Source: Ignavibacteriota bacterium
GTDB taxonomy: Bacteria > Bacteroidota > Ignavibacteria > Kapaibacteriales > UBA2268
Direction: 5' to 3'
Assembly (NCBI GenBank): GCA_024636855.1
Contig: JAGXGG010000081.1
Coordinates: 1-40,668 of the forward strand
DNA length: 40,668 bases
In this document: positions 31,071 to 40,400 of the stretch, piece after piece
How the letters are laid out: each line of letters starts with the position of its first letter
How positions within the stretch are numbered: the stretch's first letter is position 1
Notes under the pieces: model-generated
What the model was told of the DNA's origin: nothing
What the model saw: the letters and a program-made list of their open reading frames with translations, nothing else
Databases searched by the model: none
Position numbers and translations under genes: made by a program

Positions 31071-32123
31071 ATGAGCATCTCTATTCATTACTGTAAAACT
31101 AATAAAAAAAATCAAAAGTACCTAAAGTTTTTTTTCTATAAGAAAAATCAAAATAGAAAAGGGTGGTCACCAGGTATTTTTATCTATGACGAAACTAATC
31201 GAGAACAATTCACTAGAATTCAAAAAAAGCATAATAAAATTACTTTAAAGTATATAGAAGAACTTAAAGTAGAAAAGGAATCAGAATTGGCAAAATGTCA
31301 GTTTATCAATGAAATATTTGAAAAGAAAATGTTCCTTGAAAACTACCAGATATTCTCAAACCGAAAAGGAAATTTACATATTTCGGCATATAAGTCCATT
31401 AAAAAATATATTAATTATAAAATAGGTAAAGATATTGCGACTTCTGATTTAGATAAATCATTAATCATTGGTTATCTAGATTATCTAGAAGAACATGGCA
31501 AGAAGCCACGTACTATTAATAACTACTTCGGTTCATTAAAAAGTTTTTTTTACCAAGAGTTCTATTCTGGACATATAGATAGGGTTCCATTTCTAGGTAT
31601 CAAAAAGAAGAAAGTTCCATATAAAATACCAGTATCATTGGAACAAGAGGATATTGATAAACTAATGTCAATTGAGAATAAGCCAGAAGTTCTAAAATCA
31701 TACTTATTTTCTACTTTAACAGGACTGAGATTCTCAGATTCGAAAGAATTAAAATATTCAGATTTAACTCATAATAGACTAAAAAAGGTACAGAGAAAAA
31801 CGAACAAGCCATTAGATAATCCATTAAGTACCAAAGTATGGGATTTAGTAGATAAAGATAAAGTTAGTCAAGATAAATTAGTATTTGAATTAGGTTATAA
31901 TTCGAGTATGAATTATGAATTAAAGAAGTTAGTAGAAAGTGTTGATATAAAAAAACATATAACTTTTAGGACTAGCCGAAATACATTCGCTCAAAGATTA
32001 TCTAATATAGAACCAAATCTAAAAACAGTTTCTAGTTTGATGGGACACCAGTATATAAACACAACATTAGGTTATGTTCACGCAACAGATGCTGAAAAAA
32101 GCAATGCAATAAATAAATTATAA
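31071..32123 (+). CDS. Tyrosine recombinase/integrase 2, altered His-box
   Basis: A 350-aa recombinase with the same domain plan as the first: arm-binding-like N-terminus, core-binding domain (about 85-175) and catalytic domain. Arg220 (LTGLRFSD), Lys243 (QRKTNK), Arg303, His326 (LMGHQYINTT) and Tyr335 (LGYVHA) are present. The usual H-x-x-R box reads R300-T-S-R303 with Asn304, so the first catalytic His is replaced by Arg. Some active recombinases vary here, but weaker or partner-dependent activity is possible. It is followed 12 bp later by the helix-turn-helix gene and is only distantly similar to recombinase 1, so the two are not a recent duplicate. Confidence 0.88.
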   Translation: MSISIHYCKTNKKNQKYLKFFFYKKNQNRKGWSPGIFIYDETNREQFTRIQKKHNKITLKYIEELKVEKESELAKCQFINEIFEKKMFLENYQIFSNRKGNLHISAYKSIKKYINYKIGKDIATSDLDKSLIIGYLDYLEEHGKKPRTINNYFGSLKSFFYQEFYSGHIDRVPFLGIKKKKVPYKIPVSLEQEDIDKLMSIENKPEVLKSYLFSTLTGLRFSDSKELKYSDLTHNRLKKVQRKTNKPLDNPLSTKVWDLVDKDKVSQDKLVFELGYNSSMNYELKKLVESVDIKKHITFRTSRNTFAQRLSNIEPNLKTVSSLMGHQYINTTLGYVHATDAEKSNAINKL

Positions 32124-32135
32124 AGGAAGAATAAA

Positions 32136-32444
32136 ATGAATGTAAATGAAAATATATCGCAATTAATGGAAGAAATTATGAAAGAATTGAGCAAATCTAA
32201 CAATGAAGTTCAATCATCAGAAGAATTAGGCACTGAAGCGTATGTATCTCTAATAGATGCTGCTGATTATTTGGGTTATGAACCCAAATATATGTACCAA
32301 CTTAATTACAATAATAAAATCCCATACTACAGACCGAATAACGGAAAGGTAAGATATAAGGTTAAAGATCTTAATGAATTTAATGGAAGAAATAGAAATC
32401 AAACTTATAATGAATTTGTTGTAGAACGCACAAAAAAAAGATAG
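32136..32444 (+). CDS. Excisionase-like helix-turn-helix protein
   Basis: A 102-aa protein with an acidic helical N-terminus (MNVNENISQLMEEIMKELSK) and a winged-helix/MerR-like excisionase domain at about 36-90: SLIDAADYLGYEPKYMYQL is the helix-turn-helix, and KIPYYRPNNGKVRYKVKDL the wing and following helix. HTH_17/Xis-type proteins beside tyrosine recombinases direct excision. The 12-bp gap after recombinase 2 supports that role, although a replication or mobilisation helper is possible. Confidence 0.8.
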   Translation: MNVNENISQLMEEIMKELSKSNNEVQSSEELGTEAYVSLIDAADYLGYEPKYMYQLNYNNKIPYYRPNNGKVRYKVKDLNEFNGRNRNQTYNEFVVERTKKR

Positions 32445-32455
32445 TATTTAATTAA

Positions 32456-32557
32456 ATGGATGGCAGTATTCCAGTTTACTTTGTAATGAACCAAAGTTCA
32501 TTGCCTGAATATATTATGTGCAAGCAAGTAATAGAACAAGGTTTATTTGAAGATTAG
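32456..32557 (+). CDS. Possible 33-codon micro-ORF
   Basis: ATG at 32456 to TAG at 32555-32557, encoding MDGSIPVYFVMNQSSLPEYI... and ending in GLFED. It lies between the excisionase-like gene and a terminator. There is no visible ribosome-binding site and no recognised homologue, so this may be a chance frame. Confidence 0.2.
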   Translation: MDGSIPVYFVMNQSSLPEYIMCKQVIEQGLFED

Positions 32558-32581
32558 GAAGCAGAACCTAATATTAGAACC

Positions 32582-32614
32582 GCAATTATTATTAATGTAA
32601 TTGCCGTTTTTTTT
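32582..32614 (+). terminator. Rho-independent terminator after the recombinase 2/excisionase unit
   Basis: Arms GCAATTA (32582-32588) and TAATTGC (32598-32604) form a 7-bp stem with a 9-nt loop, followed by eight T (32607-32614). Confidence 0.75.
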
Positions 32615-32670
32615 AAAATCTATAATCATTATATTGAATGTCTATTACATTAAACTAGTTAGAAATAAAT

Positions 32671-32925
32671 ATGAATAAAAACACAGCTCGTGATGTACAT
32701 CAACTTATAGATAAAGCATCTGATGTCTTTTATAATAAGCATGGATATGAAGCTGATATAGTCTACATTAACAAGAGCTATTATTTACAGCTTTTACGAG
32801 AGAAACATGATCTAAGAAAATCAATGGGAAGAATGGCCAAACATCTAGCTGATAGGAGTGTTCTTGGATTTGAGATAAGATTACATAGAAGAAAGAAGAT
32901 AATATTAAAGAATTACAAGAAATAA
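32671..32925 (+). CDS. Unrecognised 84-aa basic protein
   Basis: A small, basic, mixed-fold protein (MNKNTARDVHQLIDKASDVF, YEADIVYINKSYYLQLLREK, SVLGFEIRLHRRKKIILKNY). It has its own spacer after a terminator, so it is probably transcribed separately, and it ends inside the first bases of a two-hairpin repeat/terminator. No family was recognised. Being the last plus-strand gene before the T9SS cargo genes, it may mark the edge of the mobile module. Confidence 0.55.
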   Translation: MNKNTARDVHQLIDKASDVFYNKHGYEADIVYINKSYYLQLLREKHDLRKSMGRMAKHLADRSVLGFEIRLHRRKKIILKNYKK

Positions 32926-32999
32926 AAAATCCCTACATGATTTGAACATGCAGGGATTTTACTTGATAACGGTATCTTATATTAAATATCAAGCGTCTA
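32919..32999 (-). repeat. Two-hairpin 3' element, copy 1 (after the C25-like gene)
   Basis: Matches 35198-35274 over its length. It holds the hairpin CTTGATA/TATCAAG (32962-32968, 32987-32993) and then the terminator stem at 32926-32960, both starting within a few bases of the minus-strand stop codon at 33002. Confidence 0.8.
32926..32960. terminator. Bidirectional terminator
   Basis: An AAAATCCCT-x-CATG stem with its complement CATG-x-AGGGATTTT and a 7-nt loop, flanked by A and T runs. It ends the plus-strand 84-aa gene and the minus-strand C25-like gene. Confidence 0.85.
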
Positions 33000-33001
33000 T
33001 A

Positions 33002-35104
33002 TTACTTCACTACCACTATCTTCTTAACTGATGTATTACTTCCATTATCTACTTTAAGATAATAGACACCCGAATTTATTCGTAATCCTTTTTCATCTTC
33101 CAAATTCCAAATCAAGTGATTCTTTACATTTTGGCTGTAGGTTTTAACTAAAGTACCTCGTGCATCATATATTTGAACGTCAAAATTATAATAGTTATCA
33201 TTAGTAAATTGAATGACAACATTATCAGAAGTTGGATTAGGGGATATAATAATATCTGAATTCTCGGTATTATCTTCAACATCCGATTTCACATCTGTTT
33301 GTACTATCTTACCTCGTAGATGCTTCCAAAACGATGCTGTAGGGCTAAACTCTAGTACTTTCTCTCTTACCATATACCATACATCACCTGTGTGATGGTA
33401 CTCATCTACAAACTCACCACTTGTTATACTGACATCTGTCATCTTATCAAAAGGACCATCTTCGTAGTTGGATCTAAAGACATCATAGTAATGAGGAATA
33501 CTCATATCAGATATATCCCAAGTCAATCTTACAGTATAGTCATTCACTTTCAATGCTTTTAGATTAGATACAGAATTCTCCAATTCTAGTGGGTACATAG
33601 TTAGTGTTGGGTCGCCGAGTAAACCAACGTGTACACCATTCTTATATGGGTCATAAGGTTTAGAAGTAGTGTCCGTTTGGAAATGCTCTAATGGAATGTA
33701 TATCTCATTATTCTGAGTTAGCCGTGTACTGTAACCTATGGGGTAGCCGATAGACATGTGGTGCATAAACCAATGAGGATGCCCCACCCATGCAGCTGTT
33801 AGTATAGACGGCTCTGATGCTAGTGATGCACGAAGAAAGTTATCAGGGCTATCCCAATCGCCTATATAGTCGCCATACAGCATAGTGAAAATAGTATTAA
33901 CCTGCTTTGTAGCAAAGTCCTTACTACTTCCTACATCGCCAAGGGAATCGAAAGTCTGTCCATTACCACAAGCATAAGAAGCCATATAAGATTCATTCTC
34001 TAATGTAGAGAAATAATCTCCCTCACTGATACTATCTGGTCCAAACATAGAGTTGAAGTTTCGCCAACCCGATGAGGCAGGTGCTTCTCGCAAATGTTCA
34101 TCTGCAAGTTTATCATCTATCAGCCCTCTTCTTCGGAAAGGAAGTTGACCCGTTCTGTATTTGTGGTTCTTGTTCAGATACCTACGCAGTAGCTCAATTT
34201 CTGATTCTGGGAAAGAAGGTAACTCTGACAAATCTAAACTACCAACCATCAAATCTACTTTGTATGGAAACGTATTGTAACCATATACCAAATCTTGATA
34301 GCCATAATTATTTCTTTCCCAGTCTGATTCAAAAGAATTCTCTTTATCTCTATAGGTATGTGCGAAAGCCGTTTTAATTCCAAATAATCCGTTAGCAGGC
34401 CATGCACCAAGGTGATTTGGCTTATTATCAGGAGCAAATTTACCCGAATAAAACTTTGGTGTTTTTCCGATTAATAAAACAGCTTCAGTATTTAGATTTG
34501 GGTTATAATATAAAAAATCTCTAATTCCGAGATAATAAAGATCTAGCACATTTATAAACCTAGCTTCATCATATTTCATCCTATTCACTTCAACTATTCT
34601 AACACCCCACCCTTCCGAAACCAAATCATCTCGCAATCTCTTTATTTCAGATTCTAACGGATAATATACAGTAGAATCTACTAATAAAAGTACTGTCCTT
34701 TTTGCAGCATACGACTCTAACTCTCTGCCACAAGCAAGGTAAGTATTCGATTTGGCTTGTGAGTATGGGAAACCCTCGTATGTGTTGTATTTCATAGATG
34801 ATTGATTTATATAATTAAATTCATACAACCTGTTTTTTTCAATATTATCTACTTTGTAAATAGAATCTTCCAAATCATTATAATCTGCGATTTGTAGAAA
34901 TTTATTTTCCAAAGTACTTAATTGTTCCAAATAGTAACCATATCTATGAATGGCATTTTTTCTGTTGAATATAATTGAATTATTTATTGAATCTATTTCT
35001 ATATTAACAGGAGTATATAGATTCTTTGATACTGATGGTATTTGTGAATTTATAATACTTATGCTTATAAAAAATAATATAATTATGTGTTTCATTTTAA
35101 TCAC
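33002..35104 (-). CDS. C25 peptidase (gingipain)-like T9SS cargo protein
   Basis: A 700-aa exported protein: signal peptide (IIILFFISISIINSQ); a caspase-hemoglobinase-like C25 domain (about 135-515) with TVLLLVDSTVYYPLESEIKRL, GIRDFLYYNPN and EAVLLIGKTP; SYACGNGQTFDS with Cys379 where gingipains have the nucleophile; and the closing VGLLGDPTLTMYP. A fibronectin-III-like domain follows (about 520-605), then a type A T9SS sorting domain (IIISPNPTSDNVVIQF ... GVYYLKVDNGSN). The catalytic His usually seen as GHG before the Cys is not evident, so activity is uncertain. The start at 35104 has a second Met three codons on. It is the last gene of the cargo run. Confidence 0.8.
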   Translation of the reverse strand: MIKMKHIIILFFISISIINSQIPSVSKNLYTPVNIEIDSINNSIIFNRKNAIHRYGYYLEQLSTLENKFLQIADYNDLEDSIYKVDNIEKNRLYEFNYINQSSMKYNTYEGFPYSQAKSNTYLACGRELESYAAKRTVLLLVDSTVYYPLESEIKRLRDDLVSEGWGVRIVEVNRMKYDEARFINVLDLYYLGIRDFLYYNPNLNTEAVLLIGKTPKFYSGKFAPDNKPNHLGAWPANGLFGIKTAFAHTYRDKENSFESDWERNNYGYQDLVYGYNTFPYKVDLMVGSLDLSELPSFPESEIELLRRYLNKNHKYRTGQLPFRRRGLIDDKLADEHLREAPASSGWRNFNSMFGPDSISEGDYFSTLENESYMASYACGNGQTFDSLGDVGSSKDFATKQVNTIFTMLYGDYIGDWDSPDNFLRASLASEPSILTAAWVGHPHWFMHHMSIGYPIGYSTRLTQNNEIYIPLEHFQTDTTSKPYDPYKNGVHVGLLGDPTLTMYPLELENSVSNLKALKVNDYTVRLTWDISDMSIPHYYDVFRSNYEDGPFDKMTDVSITSGEFVDEYHHTGDVWYMVREKVLEFSPTASFWKHLRGKIVQTDVKSDVEDNTENSDIIISPNPTSDNVVIQFTNDNYYNFDVQIYDARGTLVKTYSQNVKNHLIWNLEDEKGLRINSGVYYLKVDNGSNTSVKKIVVVK

Positions 35105-35197
35105 CTTATTTCGTAATATTAAATGATTTTGAAATATATCTTAAATCATTACATAATATAGATGAGAAGCTTATAATAAAAAAATTGCCCCTCAGAA

Positions 35198-35274
35198 GAA
35201 ATAAAAAATCCCCAACTATTGCTAGACGAGGATTTTACTTGATAACGGTATTTGTATTAAATATCAAGCATCTA
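35198..35274 (-). repeat. Two-hairpin 3' element, copy 2 (after the large cargo gene)
   Basis: The counterpart of 32919-32999, with hairpin CTTGATA/TATCAAG at 35238-35244 and 35262-35268, followed on the minus strand by the terminator stem 35204-35237 and a run of T. The terminator loops differ between copies while stems and surrounding bases are kept. Confidence 0.8.
35204..35237 (-). terminator. Terminator of the large cargo gene
   Basis: AAAATCCCC paired with GAGGATTTT (one mismatch), with a T-rich tail on the minus strand. Confidence 0.65.
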
Positions 35275-35284
35275 AACTATGTTT

Positions 35285-37441
35285 CTACTCCTTCACAATA
35301 CGTTCTCTTGCTGTGTATTTCTTATTACCTTCGGTGTGTTCTACATTAATGATATAAGCACCTGAAGGTAGGCTAGTAAGGTCAAAATCAAACATCTGAC
35401 CTGTTGCACCATTCTGTGAAGTAACCATTCTACCTGTTGCATCAAAAACAGAAACTATTAATGACCTATTCTCAATCTTATATCCATCTAACTTCTCTGG
35501 TAGGAATGCTTGTACACGTAAATTACCTGATGTTGGGTTAGGATACACTGTTAGTTCAAAGTTATTGATATTCCTTGCTTCATATTGAATACCACCGTTA
35601 TTAAAGTCAATAATATACTTTACAGGTTCTTTCTTAATAGCAGATTTATAGCTTATAGTATCTGTATTAGCTAAACCACCTATAAATGCTTTTTCGTTAT
35701 AGTGAGCTGTTGTATCATCATTCTGATATATTAGATTAAACTCAGTTGTTGTGGAATCTATAATAGAATAAACCAACTTGGTAGCACCTGAAGGATAAGT
35801 AGTAATAGTTGGCATCGTTAATACTACTTGTGTAGAATCATAAGCACGTTCTAGTATAAGATTAACATCTGAATTTCTATAACCATAAATAGTTATCTCC
35901 ATTTCCATCTCACCATCATTATTAGCATCATTTAGTATGAGTCCTTTTGCTTTAAAAGAATCTGCTGTAAAATCTGATAACATAATATCAGTTGGACATG
36001 GGTCGGTTAACATTGGATTTGTTTCAAAATGGACTGGTCGGGTAGATATAGGTCCAGGGTCATTTTCAAACTTTGGTAAGTCAAAGAATACATTATTACT
36101 GTCTCCAGTAAATCCCATCAAAACTTGATTATCTATCACATCTTCATATGCAGCTTTATAGAATAAATTAGCTGATGCTTTAATAATAGGATTATCCAAA
36201 GTATCTACATCTTTTGTTTCAAATACTCTCCTGTTTTTCCACATATTATTTAGATTTTCAAAATTAGGCTGTTTACTTTTAGCAAGTTGTGTCATACTAC
36301 CTGATGCTGCTTTCCTTGGAGCTATTTTAGGATAGAAACCTTCTATTGTATTATCGTTATCTATATTCAATATAATAGAACCATTGAATTTAGGCATTTG
36401 ATAAATTACAGTTGTATCTAACGTGAAATTCATATTATAATTTCCTGCTACTTCACTTTCCTCTCCACCTAACAATATACCATCTTGTTGAGCAGAGTTA
36501 ATACTTGATATTACATCTGTATTTCTAGGGCCCGAAAGATAAATCTCTCTTAGCTTAGATGAATTCCAACTATCTGTTACATGGCTAGTATCTTTATAAT
36601 AAAATGTAACACCTGCAATTTTAGTAGTTGAGAACCCTGCGAATGTTTGGTCATCTATCCAATCTATATTATCTATTCTATTATAAATACAATCTGGAAT
36701 GTCTGTTGTGTCATAACTGCTCAAATTTCTATAGATTATTGGCTTGGTTTCTACTTTTGTTTGTTTATTAGTTGTAGATATCTTCAACATTTTGTTATTA
36801 ATATCTCTCTGATATTCTATCGCACCTTGATAATTATCAGGTATATTTAGAATTACAGTATCATTATCGAAAGAAACTCTTGAATAAAAAATACCTCCGA
36901 TTGTATCGTGCATTTGATACCAAACCAAACCTGCATTATTTTCTCCATTTCCCATATGGCTATATGTATTGAACGAAGGATATAATATTGATTTAGGAGA
37001 TATACCAGGAAATTCATGGATTTTTATAGTATCAATATCTATTGGTGTAATAGCATTACTATCTTGATATGCTACCAATAGACCATTTAGACTATCAGTC
37101 CATGCTATAAAATTCCCAGCCGCTGAAGCATTTATTGTAGGTGTTCCTAACCTTTCAATATCACTAGAATTCAGTTTGAATATTTCTTCATTTGATACTG
37201 TACCACCACCTATTGGTAACATCTTTGAAAGTATCACTCTTCCTAAATTCGGACCTGAACCTATACTATCAGTACATGTATATACTATATATGGATGTGG
37301 AATTCCAGAACTGTCTTCTCTAACCACCAATGCTGGATGATTACAGTCTTCGTATAATGGATTAAGTGGGTTTTGTCGTATAAAAAAGTCTTTTGAAACA
37401 TTTACTCGTGAACCTGCATTCCATTTAATATTTTCTGACAA
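35285..37441 (-). CDS. C-terminal half of a large T9SS cargo protein (frameshifted gene)
   Basis: An open frame of 718 codons with no signal peptide and only a TTG at its edge, so it is not an independent secreted protein. It is rich in beta strand and Asn/Asp/Ser, carries Asp-rich turns (LILNDANNDGEMEMEITIYG) and ends in a type A T9SS sorting domain (FELTVYPNPTSGNLRVQAFL ... GAYIINVEHTEGNKKYTARE). It overlaps the end of the 37402-40458 frame. Adding one base to the A7 tract (complement of 37446-37452) joins that frame to this one at NDLSENIKWNAG. The joined protein of about 1,720 aa would have both an export signal and a sorting domain. Confidence 0.8.
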   Translation of the reverse strand: MSENIKWNAGSRVNVSKDFFIRQNPLNPLYEDCNHPALVVREDSSGIPHPYIVYTCTDSIGSGPNLGRVILSKMLPIGGGTVSNEEIFKLNSSDIERLGTPTINASAAGNFIAWTDSLNGLLVAYQDSNAITPIDIDTIKIHEFPGISPKSILYPSFNTYSHMGNGENNAGLVWYQMHDTIGGIFYSRVSFDNDTVILNIPDNYQGAIEYQRDINNKMLKISTTNKQTKVETKPIIYRNLSSYDTTDIPDCIYNRIDNIDWIDDQTFAGFSTTKIAGVTFYYKDTSHVTDSWNSSKLREIYLSGPRNTDVISSINSAQQDGILLGGEESEVAGNYNMNFTLDTTVIYQMPKFNGSIILNIDNDNTIEGFYPKIAPRKAASGSMTQLAKSKQPNFENLNNMWKNRRVFETKDVDTLDNPIIKASANLFYKAAYEDVIDNQVLMGFTGDSNNVFFDLPKFENDPGPISTRPVHFETNPMLTDPCPTDIMLSDFTADSFKAKGLILNDANNDGEMEMEITIYGYRNSDVNLILERAYDSTQVVLTMPTITTYPSGATKLVYSIIDSTTTEFNLIYQNDDTTAHYNEKAFIGGLANTDTISYKSAIKKEPVKYIIDFNNGGIQYEARNINNFELTVYPNPTSGNLRVQAFLPEKLDGYKIENRSLIVSVFDATGRMVTSQNGATGQMFDFDLTSLPSGAYIINVEHTEGNKKYTARERIVKE

Positions 37442-40400
37442 GTCATTTTTTTGAATTGGAATACTCTGATATAATGTACTTCTTTATATATAATATTGGT
37501 ATCTGGTTTATATGAATTTTTATAATAAGCTAAGTGATATATTATCTTGTTAGTATCAAGAGGATCCGTATATTCTATTAGGTTATTTTGATTATAATTA
37601 TCTAAAAAACCACTAACCATATCAGTTTTTAGTACTTCTACTCTTAGTATTTTAGCTTGACCTGGAAGCAAGTTAAATGATAACGACCGATCTTGTCCAA
37701 TTACAGTATCTGTTACCATATCATAGTACTTTTCACCTCTATGCCACAAAGAATTCAGAGAATCAACATCTGAACCTATCTCACTTATACGCAGCAGATT
37801 ATAATCATTGGTATCTGAATAAGTATAGTCAAATGGAATGGTTACCTTCCTAGCTCCGATACGCTTCCACCAATAATCTTGGTACAAAAGTGAATCAGGA
37901 CTATTTATACAGCTATCTCGGAATTCTGCACTTGATAGAAAACGAATGTATTTCTCTGATGAATTCAACGGATTTGTGAATTGAATTAAAGGGTCAGTCC
38001 TACGATTTTGAACTCCTACATAAAACACACTATCAATAGGTACATCTTTTTCCCTCAATATCGTAATATCAAAAAATGAACTATCATACGGCTCTTCCAA
38101 GTGATTATCAAATAGCTTTTTCTTTACTAAACGTGTTGTAAAAGTGTTGTATTCAGCCATATTTACAAATTTATGTAGTAACGTATCTGTGCCATATAAT
38201 TCTTCATTCTGTGAATAATATGGTCTAAATCCTTTACTGTATGCAGCACACAACCGAAGATTCATTAGAAGTTCGTCATTTGCTCTTATGAATGAATTCA
38301 TCTCATATAATTCTGCTCTATAGCTCATTGTCCCAATATAAACCCTATCTGAATCAACTTCCATTTTACTTGCTAAATTTGGGTGAAAATATTTATATCC
38401 TATTGTATCATTATAAAAACTCCAAGTATTATATTTATAATTAATAAAATCTGTACCAACACTATCTGAATAAATATCATTGTTTACGTTTAATTTTGTG
38501 AAGTCGCCTAAGCCCATATTCCCTACACTAGAATATGGGAGTCTTCTATTTTGATCTCCATCTGTCATAAATCCTTTGCAACCTTTTATTAATGCACCCA
38601 TATTCATTAGTCTAAACTCTTCCGCTGTATAATGTCTTGCTGCTCCAGTTACTATAAATGTGTCGATTGTTGTACCATTATCAAAATGTTGAACTGTAAG
38701 ATTATAAATGCTATTCCAAAAAAACCATGAATTATCATTATATAAAAAACTTGATAACTTTGAATCTTCATTAAAATAACTCTTATACATCTCACTTTCA
38801 TACCTTGCTTGAAACACAACTGAATTGTTTACTTGAAGATTGTACTTTGTATCATCAGCCATATCAGACCAAACAATACCACTGTCTAATAAAATTTCAT
38901 AATCTGAACTTAATGTGTCTGGGTAATAAATATTGTTCCAAGATTTCAAATAGCCTGATTTTATATTCATACCTCCAACTCCATCTCTTCCATTTCTTGC
39001 ATAAGGTGCAGGTACTAGATAACCATTTGTCAAACCTACACCAGGCCATTTGAATGAACTTTCAGTGTAATAATAATATAAATTCGGGTTTTTTAGTCCG
39101 TCTCTGGTGATGAACATTCCATTTGATAACTTATTAGCATAACGCATTGGACCCCACCAGTAATAACTATCATTTTCTGTGTCTTGGAAATAGAATCTGA
39201 ATAAATTTGCATCTTGGAAATTGTTACTACTATCTCGGATGGCATCTATACTGGTTTGTAATATCCCATATATAGCATTAGGTTGATCATAGTGAGTTGG
39301 GTCATCTGGATCTGTATATTTATCTAAATGACCTCTCCCGTTACTGTAGTCGCCTGCATCATCTTCAAGTGAGTCCAACTCACCACGCAAGAGATAATGA
39401 GACATCTCACTTTCTATACGTATATAATCTATCGCTATGTCTGTTCTACCAAAGTAATTTACTTCTATATCGAGATCTTTTATTTCTTCACTTGTTAAGC
39501 TACTTCTAGAAAATATTGGGTTAAAATCATCTTCATTTCCATTCGTGACAAATTCTGCTGAAATTGTAATGCTTTCATGCCCATCTGAACTGATTGGTAA
39601 TATTTCTCTTGTGATTTTTAATGAATCTACTGGTGATATACCTTCAAAATTCTGCGAATAACCTCTTTCACCCATACCAATAGTATCTAATTTTTCTGTT
39701 GAGTCTCTGTGATAAATAGGAAGTTTATTAAACTTAATATAACCTGTATCATCATTCCATTTTGTATAAGGCATCTTCAGACTAATCACCACAGAATCAT
39801 CCTTAACTATTTCAATTGCTGGGTTCAACCGCTTCAGATTTATAGTCAAATACCAACGTCTTCCCAAATAATTATCAGTCTCTCCATCTGCTTTATATTT
39901 ATCCCATGTCTTAGTCTTAAAGTTAGGTTGGGGCCATATATCATCTAATACTCTACCACCTACAAAAGAACTATCTTTTTCTAATATTATTCTTGAATAA
40001 TTAGGATCTGTAGAAATAGTAGGAATTCTTCCTTTTCTATTCCTAAATCCAAAAACAGGATCAGTAATATCATCAGGTCTAAGTATAGTACCTTCATTTG
40101 TACCATCTAAAGGTAAAGTAGGTTCGTATTGCATAAATGGAGAATTAAAATAACCTCCTACATAATAATTTCTACCTCTCCAGGTTGGTTTATATATTAA
40201 ATTTAGTTTTTGATTTAATGTACCACTTACAGTATTTAGTACCGCACTTGCAGCTGCATTATTCAGAAGAGCATTGTTCATCTGCCAACTGCCTGACCAT
40301 TGGAATCCAGTCATAACAGAATTTTGTTGAAATGAATCTGGTTCAAATACCCTTGGTGTTGTAGAGTAACCCCATTCAAATTCCCACGGACTTGGTTCAT

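Noticed and set aside
35285-37441. An independent gene starting at 37441
   Set aside because: The first codon is TTG with no signal peptide although the product ends in a T9SS sorting domain; the frame continues upstream and fits a frameshifted larger gene.
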